Source of the DNA: Pleurotus ostreatus/Saccharomyces cerevisiae fusant
Lineage: Eukaryota > Opisthokonta
DNA length: 20,817 nucleotides
NCBI GenBank assembly: GCA_024196135.1
Contig: JAMQCK010000523.1
Span: 1-20,817 of the forward strand
Reading direction: 5' to 3'
The notes beneath the pieces are model-generated. The model had not been told where the DNA came from. It worked only from the letters and a program-made list of their open reading frames with translations, and ran no database searches. Of the stretch, positions 9,799-18,542 are shown in pieces (within the stretch, counting starts at the first letter, position 1; the number at the start of each line of letters is the position of its first letter). A program made the position numbers and the translations under genes.

Positions 9799-10996
9799 AT
9801 GATTGCGACGCAAGTGTCGTCCCCGATCCCTGATCCCCTCGCTGGGGCTCAGGCCGCGTCGAGTACGGCTTCCGTACCCTCCAATGCGCCAGAGCACTGT
9901 CCTGTGAGTAGTCAAGCATACCTCCCACTCACACCGTTGACTTCTCCTCCTCACTTCTCGTCGAATTACTGAACCCGCTTGCAGGGCACTGAATCTGACC
10001 TTGCCGGCAAATCCGCCGCCTGCGAGGGCTGCGCCAACCAGGACATCTGCGCGTCCAACGAGCCCAAGGGCCCCGATCCTGCCCTCCCTCTCATCAAGCA
10101 GCGCATGGCGCCGGTGAAGCGGAAGATACTCATTCTGTCTGGCAAGGGCGGCGTGGGCAAGTCGACGTTTACCGCACAGCTCGCATGGGCATTCGCTGCA
10201 GACGAAGAGACGCAGGTACGTCTACCAATACTTCCCCGACCCCCTCACACACTCACCGACTGATCTATCTCACAGACCGGCGTCATGGACGTCGACATCT
10301 GCGGCCCCTCCATCCCCACCATCCTCGGCATCGCCTCCGAGCAAGTCCACGCCTCCGCCTCCGGCTGGTCCCCCGTCTACGTCGCCCCCAACCTCGGCGC
10401 CATGTCCGTCGGCTTCATGCTCCCCTCCGCGCGCGACGCCGTCATGTGGCGCGGCCCCAAAAAGAACGGCCTCATCGCGCAGTTCCTCAAAGACGTCGAC
10501 TGGGGCGCGCTCGACTACCTCCTCGTCGACACGCCGCCAGGCACCTCCGACGAGCACCTCTCCGTCGTGCAGTACCTCAAGGACTCGGGCATCGACGGCG
10601 CCGTGCTCGTCACCACGCCGCAGGAGGTCGCGCTGCAGGACGTGCGGCGCGAGATCAGCTTCTGTAGGAAGGTGGGGGTGAGGATTTTGGGGCTGGTGGA
10701 GAATATGGCGGGGTTTGTGTGTCCGAATTGTAAGACTGAGAGCAAGATCTTCCGCCCGACGACGGGTGGGGCGAAGGCGCTCGCGGAGCAGGAGGGGATT
10801 GAGCTTCTGGGCTCTGTACCGCTGGACCCACGAATAGGCAAGAGCGCGGACAGCGGCATCAGCTTTTTGGAGGAGTACCCGGATAGCCCGGCTACAACAG
10901 CGTATCTGGACATCATCGACCGTGAGTGTTTTGCTCCTCCTTTGTCGAGCTTGGACTGATGATCTGGCAGGCATACGAGATATTCTGGACGATTGA
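9799..10996 (+). CDS. NBP35: Cytosolic Fe-S cluster assembly scaffold Nbp35 (NUBP1)
   Basis: Four exons, join(9799..9903,9985..10215,10276..10921,10971..10996), 335 aa, a typical Nbp35 length. The N-terminal ferredoxin-like motif is complete: Cys34, Cys48, Cys51 and Cys57 (C-x13-C-x2-C-x5-C), which binds a 4Fe-4S cluster. The P-loop GKGGVGKST is at 88-96. The Mrp/NBP35 ATPase signature region contains [12 protein letters not shown], and the C-terminal CPNC (Cys261/Cys264) is the bridging cluster site formed between subunits. Known role: with Cfd1 it forms the scaffold of the cytosolic iron-sulfur assembly pathway and passes clusters on through Nar1 and the CIA targeting complex. The four-cysteine N-terminus separates it from Cfd1 (NUBP2). 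The last exon is 26 nt (IRDILDD-stop). Codon choice turns from C-ending to G-ending codons after about 10660, but the frame and domain are unbroken. Confidence 0.95.
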
Positions 10997-11190
10997 GGGC
11001 CTTCATAAAGGACATAACACTGTAATTTATCATTCATATCGACTGTGCTGCTTCTGGAGGGAGCCCCTTTACTTTTCCGGAATATCTGAGAAACCACGAA
11101 GAGGACTTCTCACTCTCGCACACGAAATGGAAAGAGCAGGGATGCCAAACAGGCCATGCATTCGTCTCCTACAGCCTACTATCACCTTCC

Positions 11191-12200
11191 CTACACCTGC
11201 CTCTGCACCCCCTCCCCCACCGGCGCATTCGGATAAAACACCCTCTCCCTCAACTTCTCCACATCCCGCATAATCGGGTGAATCTGCTTCATGAAGATAT
11301 GCGGCAGGCTGAACGTCTCGTCCACGAGCGTCGTCTGCGGGAGCTCGTGCCGGCCCGCGACGATCTTGTGCGCGCGGTCGCAGAACTCGCGCAGGATGGC
11401 GCGCGTGTGCGCGGAGAGCTCGATGGGGTCGGAGGCGAGGGGGATGACGATGCGGCCGCCGTTGGCGACTTCTGTGAGAGGGCGGGGAGGGAGGCGGTGT
11501 CAGCAGCTACGGGCGTGCGTCAGAGGATGGGACGTACCGTCTCCGAGCACGACCTTCTCCGTTGGGTTCCAGGTGATGACGCCCTCTTTCTCCGTCCGCC
11601 AGGCCTTCGCGTCCGCGAGCCGGGTGAGCGTTGCGAGGAAGCACAGGGTCTGGTACACAAGCAGCCGGTCGTCGTTCAGGTCGAGCGTCTCAAACTCGTC
11701 GTACTTCGCTGCCTCGTCGAGCAGAGGCCCGATCTGCGCAGCGAGCTTGTCCATGCCGCGTGCGCCGAGTTCATATCCAGCGCCGACAATGACCACTGAG
11801 CACAAATATCAGTAATGGGCACAAGGTATGGGTAGGGGTGGCGTGGGAGGCAGGAGAGGACGTGGGGGACGCAGGCGCACTGAGACGTGCAGGAGTTGAC
11901 GATCGAGAAGTGTGCAGCGGACGTACATGCAAAGACCGACCAGAAGATAGGATTCCGGATCAGCTTTCTCCACCCCTTCTGCTCGTACTGCGCACTCGTG
12001 CCAGCATTCCGCACTTGGGTGAACCGCGGGACGGTGCGCGCCGCTAGGGTAAGCGCCGGAGCGCGAGTGAGGTTCCGAGTCGCCAGTGTCCTCGCAGCCG
12101 AGGAAGTCGAGAGTCTCGCTGCTCGGGGAGTTTGAGGGGCAGCATTCCGAGCTGCTGAACGCAGGGCAAGGCGCGAAGTGATTAACAGCGAAGAAGACAT
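11191..12200 (-). CDS. Unknown mitochondrial-type membrane protein
   Basis: Three exons, complement(join(11191..11471,11538..11795,11927..12200)), 270 aa. I do not recognise the family. The first about 65 residues are rich in Arg, Ala, Ser and Leu with almost no acidic residues, a classic mitochondrial presequence. One hydrophobic segment follows a basic patch at about residues 84-98 (PIFWSVFA continuing LVIVGAG across intron 1). The remaining about 170 residues are soluble and mixed in charge, with many aliphatic positions and several predicted helices (for example DDRLLVYQTLCFLATLTRLA). The fit is to an inner- or outer-membrane protein with a C-terminal soluble domain. Upstream in-frame ATGs exist, for example nine codons before; I chose 12200 because it starts the presequence cleanly. 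It converges with NBP35 and is divergent from the glycosyltransferase gene (136-bp spacer). Splice sites: GTACGT...CTCAG and GTACGT...CACAG. Confidence 0.75.
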
Positions 12201-12336
12201 TCCCAAGGCGCGTCCGTGACGCATCTCGCCGTGACAGGCGCGCGTCTCCGGCACGGCGGGCGTGTGAAGGAATCTCCTTATCCGGGAACAATACACTCCG
12301 CTTGCCTCTCACCACCATCGCTGCCCGCCGTCCGGA
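12201..12336. promoter_or_regulatory. Short bidirectional promoter
   Basis: Only 136 bp separate the start codons of the divergent mitochondrial-type gene and the glycosyltransferase gene, so both promoters probably overlap here. I see no specific binding motif. Confidence 0.4.
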
Positions 12337-15155
12337 ATGGGATCCAGAACAATGCGGATTCCTTCTGCGCCTTCGCCCTTTCCTCAAGAATTCTCCGCCA
12401 ACTATGCTTCTCGAGCGTATCCAGCCAAGAGCGAATTCAGCACTCGGCTGCGCGCCGTTCAGCGACCTCGCCCAGTACCCATCAGGCAGTCACACGAAAC
12501 CCAAACTCCTCCTCGACGTACACGACTAGCGCGAAATGGTCTCCTCCTCTTTCTCGGCTTCTCCCTCGGCATGATGTTCTACGTCGCTTTCCGTGTCCAT
12601 CGCTCTACTCGACGAAGCATTGGGGTCGATCGAGACACCGCTTCCTCCTCGCTCTTCGCCGATCATGTATCAACAGCACCAGACGAACGAAACATACCTG
12701 CTCACCTCGACTCCTTCGCTCCGACCAGTAAGGAATTCACCATCGTCCTACCTGTTCACCCTCACGACCTCGGCTTGCTACGGGGACGCCTCTTCGACAT
12801 CCTGCATCTCGCATCCTCCTACGGCCCTCGCTCGCGGTACGAAGGAGACTTGCGCGAAGTGCTACTCGTATGCCCCGAAGACTCGCTCGCGCCAACGAAG
12901 CAAACCGTCCAACAAGCCCTCATCCACTACGAAGCCTCGAACTCCCGCGACCACGCCTTGGAGATCTCCGTCCACAGCACGTCCTCAAGAAGCCGAACTG
13001 CATTTCCCGACGTTCAACTTCTCCGTATCGTCGCTGGTATGGTCAACACGCCTTGGGTCTACTTTGACGATATCCGGCCGATGCCACAAATGGCGCACTT
13101 TAGTGATAGTCAGAAGCCCTCTGGACCTCGTGGGTTTTCTATCACACTGAACGACCTCTCGCTTCGTCCGCATTGCGTGTCTCCGACAATGACTCCGACT
13201 AGCGTTTCCTACCTCGTACCACCTCTTGTCCTGCCAGCGTCGCGCCTTCATGGAGTATTGGACACCATGAGCCCGCCTCACGAGAGTCTTTGGCAGGAAC
13301 TCGGAGAATCGTTCGCGAAGCTTGACGATGACGGTGTGGGCGGACTTCTTCTCGGCACGGACGATGGTTACTGCAATTCCTACGTGCACCCATCTGTCGA
13401 GTACATCGATCCCGCACCCGCGAGCGGCTCCCTCGTCACCAACGACTCAGAAATAGACGACATCCCAATATCGCCTCAACAGCCCGACCTTTCGTCTGTG
13501 TCGGAGTTACCTCTCAAGCCGTTTGTCGTGTCGACTCGTCGTGGCGTCCCTCGAGCTGCTCCCGCGGACTATCTCCACGACCTCGAGCAATCTTTCCTCA
13601 TGCCCGCCACCATACCTTCCAGTACCGTCTACGCGATTCTCCCCACCGTCGACGACCTCCGAGCCTCGTCCTACTTATTCTGCCGACTTGCCGAGGAACA
13701 TCACGCTCGGGTTGCAGTACTGCTCACTCGCTACCACGACTCAATCGACGTCGACGGCGCTCTCGCTTGTCAGCTACCCTATCGTATCGCTGGCGGCCAC
13801 GACAACTCCAGCGATGGGATTCACCTATGGCTAGAGACCTTGCAAGAAGGGAAGCATCGGCCGGACGTCATCCTTCTGTCTACCGAGGTCGCGCCTGCGG
13901 AAGCGGACGAGCCGTCGGACGCTTGGGTGCAGCTCTTGTTTCCAGACGCTGCTGTGATACGGCTACCACGGGAGGATTTGCATGTTAGTGATTGGATGGG
14001 CTCTTTGACATTGGACGAATGGAAGAGTAAGTGCAGACCCCACCTGTCGCACTTGGCAATTGTTCACTCCGCGCAGATTGGCCCAAGCCAGAGGTCGAGG
14101 CATCCATCATCACCCGCGACCGACCTCAGTCTCTCCAGCGGCTACTCACGTCTCTTGGCGAAGCCCACTACTACGGTGATCATCTCAACGTACGCATCAA
14201 CCTGGAGCAGGACGCCGATGTGGAAACGTTCAGCGTCGTCCAGCGCTTCGCCGAATCCTGGCCACACGGCACGGTCTCTGTCCAACATCGCGTCGTGCGC
14301 GGCGGCCTTCTGCCTGCTGTCGTCGAGTCCTGGTACCCGCGCTCGGACGACAGCCACGGCCTGCTCCTCGAAGACGACGTCGAGCTGTCACCCCTCTTCT
14401 ACGCGTGGACCAAAATGGCACTACTCCGGTACCGCTACAACGCGCCTGCCAACTCCACCTCATCCTCCGAACCCACCCGCCTCTTCGGCATCAGCCTCTA
14501 CCAACAAAAGAGCAACGAGCTGCACGCCGACGGCCGCCGCGCCTTCGACGCCCGCGCCCTCTTCGCCGCGCACCCCGCCGTCGCGCACGCCAGCAGCCCC
14601 TACCTCTCGCAAGTGCCCTGCTCCTGGGGCGCCGTCTACTTCCCCCACGCCTGGCGCGCCTTCCACGCCTACCTCGCCCTGCGCCTCTCCGGGCGGCTCC
14701 TGCCCCTCGGCGAAGCGGTCGCCCCCGGGCTGCGCTCCAACGCCTGGGCGCGCTCGTGGAAGAAGTTCTTCATCGAGATGGTGTATCTGGACGGGGGCGC
14801 GATGCTGTACCCGAACTACGCGAGGTGGGAGAGTCTGTCGACGAATCATTTGGAGAGGGGGAGTCATGTGAAGGTAAGGTCGAGGGAGAAGCGGGAGATG
14901 TTCCAGGTGCCGCTGATGCAGGCGGAGGGTGGGGGCAGGGGGTTGCTGGCTGGCATGCCAGGAGAGGGGCTGCCGAGGCTGGCAGATCTACCTGTGTTGA
15001 ACCTGACAGGAAGCTTGTCGAGCTTAGAGGAGATCGCGGAAGTGGGGAGGGCGAGACGTGGAGAGTTGCATGCCTGTTGGGAGGACGGGGATCCTGGGTG
15101 TCATGTAGAGAGCCCAGCGAAAGCGAACGATACCTCTGTTTCTAAACTCCTGTAG
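12337..15155 (+). CDS. Type II membrane glycosyltransferase (GT2-like)
   Basis: Two exons, join(12337..14026,14077..15155), 922 aa. The 50-nt intron (GTAAGT...GCGCAG) shifts the frame. The open frame that runs on to 14871 without it is spurious. A basic N-terminal tail (about 68 residues) precedes one hydrophobic anchor (about 69-86: LLLFLGFSLGMMFYVAF), the layout of a Golgi/ER type II enzyme. Residues about 115-300 hold a degenerate GT-A-like segment (FTIVLPVHPHDLGLLRGRLF). The likely catalytic domain begins at about 569 with EASIITRDRPQSLQRLLTSL and continues through NLEQDAD and LLLEDDVELSP, with acidic residues at 662-666 acting as the probable metal/nucleotide-sugar motif. WGAVYFPHAWRAFHAY and SWKKFFIEMVYLDGGAML follow. 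Donor and acceptor sugars cannot be told from sequence. The 3' end of this gene is duplicated further right as a decayed copy. Confidence 0.85.
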
Positions 15156-15406
15156 CTTCAAATTCCTCATGCTCGTTCACTCATTGCGCCGAGCCGAGAC
15201 GATAAAATACAACGTCGTACTTGCTCATACAGCTACCGTGCCATTATGCGACAGAGGGGACAAGCCCGCTCGGGATTAAGTAGGTACGTCAATCCGGGCA
15301 AACAGCGGAGAGAATCAAGAGATTGAAAGCACGGCATAAATGACGGGGAAAGGAGGCGGGAGGGGCTACGACAAGACGCACGATGGGATAGAACGAAGAG
15401 CAATAG
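14889..15406 (+). repeat. Glycosyltransferase 3' end and 3' flank, intact member of a direct repeat
   Basis: The last about 265 coding bases and about 250 bases of 3' flank recur, split, at 16623-16754 and 17942-18341. Homology to the right copy ends sharply after GAAGAGCAATAG at 15406. The orphan-gene block begins shortly after. Coding parts are clearly diverged, whereas 15187-15406 differs from 18120-18341 at about nine sites, nearly all transitions. Confidence 0.85.
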
Positions 15407-16009
15407 ACACTTTGTAAGAGGAAACCGCACGGCGACATGCGAGGTGGGAGGTGGGCAGCGCCACCGTTGGGTCGTTGGACACGTGCCACGACGACGGTGG
15501 TGTGGCAGGCCATGGACTCATAATCCCGTCCTCAAGTGCCCCATCAGCGGTCCTGAGCCGCGGAACGGTGGTCCTTGGGTCACCTCTTCTTTCGAAGTGC
15601 TCTACCATCGATTTTTTTGGGTTGCTACCTCAGGCCTCAGTGCTTAAGGTTTCTGCCTTCTAGCAATCCCCGAACACCCATAATACCCATCCAGTTGTCA
15701 CAATTGGACTTTTATGCATGCATGCTGGTCTGTCGTCACGCAGACGCACTGCATTTGGCCACAACATACTAGTAAATTCACCTTATAACCCAAACAGATG
15801 TAGACTGCGCGATCTCGCTCGCGCTTGCCACAACGGAATAAAAATTGGTTGGTTCAGCCCGGTAACCCCTCGGGAAGAAACCGCATCACAGTAGACAGCA
15901 CAGAGATGGCCTGACGTACTACCCTTGCAACTGCGAGTACTATATTCGAGACAAGCGGAGAGACTACAACCGAGTTGCACGCTGCCCACGCATTGGAGGC
16001 GAGTCGTAC
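15156..16009. other. Non-coding region between glycosyltransferase stop and orphan copy 3
   Basis: 15156-15406 is the glycosyltransferase 3' flank shared with 18081-18341. 15407-15465 is unique. 15466-16009 is the 3' flank of orphan copy 3 and matches 1014-1545. Small open frames in the two versions are shifted relative to each other by insertions and deletions, so I call no protein. Confidence 0.6.
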
Positions 16010-16616
16010 TCAGTACGTACGTACATTCCAAAACGTCGTGTGAAAGGGCTGCGTCGGGACACCTGCGCAAGAGTAAGCTCATCGGCAGTCATGGGACGAA
16101 ATCCTCAAGAGTGCACCGTTTTGCGCCAGATATTGCTTGACGTCTACATCAGACTCGCTCTCCGGGATGTTAAAGGCCGACGGCGGCATCCACGGGTCCC
16201 GCCTGTACTTGTCTAAATCAGACCAGCGGACCTGCACGCGTTTGACCGGCGTCGTAGCGATGATCCACGTGTAACCGTGGGGGTCGGCGGGGTTGTCGAT
16301 GCCTGTGCACCTCATGTTCTCGTAACGGCCGAGCAGTTCGTTGACACGATTGTAGATTTTGCCATCGTCCTCACAGTCGATCGGCTTTGGTCTCTTGAAG
16401 TGCTCCGCGATTCCGCGCGCGAAGGATAACATCACATCGCGGTCGACTGGATAGCCGCCACGAACGTAGAGATCTACAAGACTCCGATCGTCGACGTCGG
16501 CCTGCGTACTCTGACTGTTCATGCTCTGTAGCATATGAGACATGTCCGTACCCCTAAGACGAACACGTACCGTCACTCGAAAAGGTGTATATCGGCAAGA
16601 CGGTGATGGGCGATGC
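15466..16616. repeat. Duplicated orphan-gene block, right copy
   Basis: Direct duplicate of 1014-2160 carrying orphan copy 3 on the minus strand. It is placed exactly between the two copies of the glycosyltransferase 3' end (the left ends at 15406, the right begins at 16623). Identity is uneven: about 87% by eye in the 3' flank, and lower in the middle of the coding exon. Confidence 0.8.
16010..16522 (-). CDS. Orphan small-protein family, copy 3 (unknown function)
   Basis: I propose complement(join(16010..16062,16117..16522)), 152 aa. Intron 2 (16063-16116, 54 nt, GTGCAC...GCGCAG) leads to a final exon encoding VPTQPFHTTFWNVRTY-stop, matching both paralogues. Core motifs are VDLYVRGGYPVDRDVM, CEDDGKIYNRVNELL, NPADPHGYTWIIATTPVKR and DPWMPPSAFNIPE. 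A first intron at 16526-16570 (GTACGT...CTACAG) is conserved in position. The codon that is ATG in exon 1 of copy 2 is GTG here (16574-16576), so translation probably starts at the ATG in exon 2 (16520-16522). Upstream, the promoter region runs into the remnant of the glycosyltransferase gene. It may be the best preserved member, with few divergent positions against copy 1. Function unknown; no signal peptide or membrane helix is visible. Confidence 0.73.
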
Positions 16617-16622
16617 GTGACT

Positions 16623-16754
16623 AAGCGGGAGATGTTCCAGGTGCCGCTCATGCGCACGGCGGGGAACGAGGGCTGGAGGCGGGGATGCCGGGCGAGGGGC
16701 TGCCAGGGCTGACGGACTTGCCCGTGCTGAATCTGACGGGGAGCCTGACGAGTT
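16623..16754 (+). pseudogene. Decayed glycosyltransferase 3' fragment, part 1
   Basis: Aligns with 14889-15023 of the intact gene. It opens with KREMFQVPLM in frame, then carries indels, including a net 1-base loss that shifts the frame, before re-entering MPGEGLP-LTDLPVLNLTGSL. The LPVLNLTGSL stretch is unchanged as protein, yet six of its ten codons differ silently. It is cut off by the inverted-repeat insertion at about 16757. Confidence 0.8.
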
Positions 16755-16756
16755 GA

Positions 16757-17940
16757 CATCAGGAAATTGGTGGATTCCGCATTTCGGCGTGCGGGCTTCA
16801 TGAGGTCACGCACCCTGGTCGGGAGAGTAGACCGGAGTATGAGTAGTTACGAACAAGAAATACGCCTACGAAGGCTTGTCAAATGACGGTCAGCGTGTGG
16901 CTGGCTTGTGCGCCGGTATAAAGCCCAGACAAGCGCATCTGGGCCGTCTGAGGGCCGGAAAAACTGCTGAAAGGGTCACACTGACATACAACTGTATGGT
17001 CAGCATTCGAATTAGGCGGGTTGAGCAACTCTCTACTTTGAGAGTCTTATTGCCGGGCAGACGAGCGTCCTGAGTCGGTTCGGAACCCTTGAGGGACGCG
17101 CCGTACGGCAGGATTTGATCCGATGACTTCGCTGGCAAGTTCCGGATCACGTGAACGGTTGAAGTCCAGCTCACGATCTAGGAGTATCTCCTGCCCATGT
17201 CCCGCCCGGCGCAGGTACATAAGAAGACTCTGACTGCCTCACTGTGACCGTCTCTAGCCTTGACGCGCGGGCACCTCAGGTACGTCCTTGAGCCTGTTCT
17301 TGATGGCCTCAGTTACTCACTGATATCGGCGCAGCGACAGCGCGTGGTCCTTGGTACCGGTGAGATTCATCTGTCTCCTTCGACTCCCCAGCTGACGACG
17401 CGATCAGGTATAGAGTTGAATTCTTTCTTTCCTTCTGGGAGCAACGTGCCCGTCGCGTTTGCTGCAAAGGTGAGCCCGGCATGGCTTGGTGGTCGACATG
17501 ATCGTTGACTTGTTTATAGATGTTTCTCTTGGGGATTCAGTAATGCGCTGAGTCTCTTCGATAGTTGTAAATCGATTCCATAATCTATAGTTTAACTAGC
17601 AGATATATCGAAGTGAATACAGTTGTTTGGCATTTACAACAAATAAACCTACGAGAACCGGTGGTAATGGATTGATTTCTGGATCCGTTCGAGCGGCGCT
17701 ATCCCCGGCAGGCTGTCAGGTCGTTTGGCAAGTCGAAGGCGAGAATCGAAGGCTTTTGGCAAGGAGACAGCACGCTTGCGACAACTTTGCCAAAGGTTAC
17801 AAGAATTGTTAATTACAACCGGATGTGCTGTGGAGCATAAGGGCCCGTAAACCCACGTGAGCTAGCCTCGCCTTGCTGCAGCTTGCGAGAGCTTGTATGC
17901 GCTTATGCCGCATTATGCGGAATCTCCGAAAACCCTGATG
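16757..17940. mobile_element. Non-autonomous DNA element with imperfect terminal inverted repeats
   Basis: The element interrupts the decayed glycosyltransferase copy. Its ends are inverted: CATCAGG at 16757-16763 and CCTGATG at 17934-17940, followed inward by GATTCCGCAT (16773-16782) on the left and ATGCGGAATC (17915-17924) on the right. Together they make imperfect terminal repeats of about 35 bp. The right end also contains the palindrome CCGCATTATGCGG (17908-17920). No transposase is visible in the 1184 bp. The target-site duplication is not clean: the left flank reads GAGTT-GA and the right flank reads CTTTAGACGAG, while the intact gene has GAGCTTAGAGGAG. The superfamily cannot be assigned by eye. 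Confidence 0.65.
17197..17545 (+). other. Possible captured exon-intron remnant inside the element
   Basis: A chain of canonical splice-like sites gives introns at 17215-17257, 17280-17334, 17360-17407 and 17470-17519 (43-55 nt, GT...AG). Joining 17258-17279, 17335-17359, 17408-17469 and 17520 onward keeps one frame open, reading LDARAPQ, RQRVVLGTG, IELNSFFPSGSNVPVAFAAK, then MFLLGIQ-stop. I do not recognise the protein. Exons of 22 and 25 nt are short enough for chance to explain much of this. Confidence 0.25.
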
Positions 17941-18080
17941 CTTTAGACGAGATTGCGGAGGTGGGGAGGGTAAGGCGTGGCGAGTTGCGCGCGTGTTGGG
18001 AGGAGGGAGATCCGGGGTGCCGTGTAGACTCAGAGGGCCTAGCGAAAGCGAACGACACCTCCGTTTCCGAAGTCCTGTAG
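17941..18080 (+). pseudogene. Decayed glycosyltransferase 3' fragment, part 2 with stop codon
   Basis: Continues the fragment after the insertion. It reads EIAEVGRVRRGELRACWEEG to AKANDTSVSEVL-stop, against EIAEVGRARRGELHACWEDG to AKANDTSVSKLL-stop in the intact gene. About half of the codon changes are silent, and there is a two-codon insertion. It lacks any start or N-terminal domain and cannot make an enzyme. Confidence 0.85.
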
Positions 18081-18341
18081 CTCCAGATTGTTACGCTCGC
18101 TCCAAGCTCGCTCGCTCATTGCGCCGAGCCGAGACGATAAAATACAATGTCGCACTTGCTCATACAACTACCGTGCCATTATGCGACAGAGGGGACAAGC
18201 CCGCTCGGGATTAAGTAGGTACGTCAATCCGGGCAAACAGCGGAGAGAATCAAGAGATTGGAAGCACGACATAAATGACGGGGGAAGGAGGCTGGAGGGG
18301 CTACGACAAGACGCACGGTGAGATAGAACGAAGAGCAATAG
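18081..18341. repeat. Second copy of the glycosyltransferase 3' flank
   Basis: Matches 15156-15406. The first about 35 bp are poorly aligned. The remainder (18120-18341) is about 96% identical, far more than the coding fragment next to it. Homology ends at GAAGAGCAATAG (18341). After this the sequence is the purine-rich 3' flank of the minus-strand Ste50/Ubc2 gene. Confidence 0.85.
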
Positions 18342-18542
18342 AGAGGGGGAACGTCACACGAGATGGAGGCGTCATCAATGAAGTGAAGAGAGGGAGGGAG
18401 TGATGATGAGATGGATGAGGGGAAGGAGGAAGAGGAATTGGTATGTACGTACAGAAAGGGAAGTGCATCGACGCAGAATAACATGGGAAAGAGTAATTAA
18501 ATAACCAGTCCGGGTGAGACAGCCCAAGGCTCACGCCACCGC
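18342..18542. other. Purine-rich 3' flank of the Ste50/Ubc2 gene
   Basis: The plus strand is strongly G/A-rich from about 18342 to 18445, so the minus-strand transcript would carry a C/U-rich 3' untranslated region. No gene is seen. Confidence 0.45.

Noticed and set aside
10185..11097. Long open frames overlapping NBP35 on both strands (10185-10667 plus, 10270-11097 minus)
   Set aside because: They are Arg/His- or Gly/Asp-rich shadows of the C/G-rich third codon positions of NBP35.
12337..14871. Single 844-aa open frame through the glycosyltransferase gene
   Set aside because: After 14026 this frame becomes Pro/Thr/Ser/Ala-rich nonsense, while the other frame keeps conserved motifs such as LLLEDDVELSP. 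A 50-nt intron with canonical sites joins the true frames.
17085..17150. tRNA-like stretch on the minus strand (GGATCAAATCC resembles a T-arm)
   Set aside because: No acceptor stem, D-arm or anticodon arm could be paired around it. It lies within the mobile element.
16757..17940. Helitron origin for the insertion
   Set aside because: Both ends are inverted copies of each other. There is no 5' TC and 3' CTRR arrangement, so an inverted-repeat DNA element fits better.
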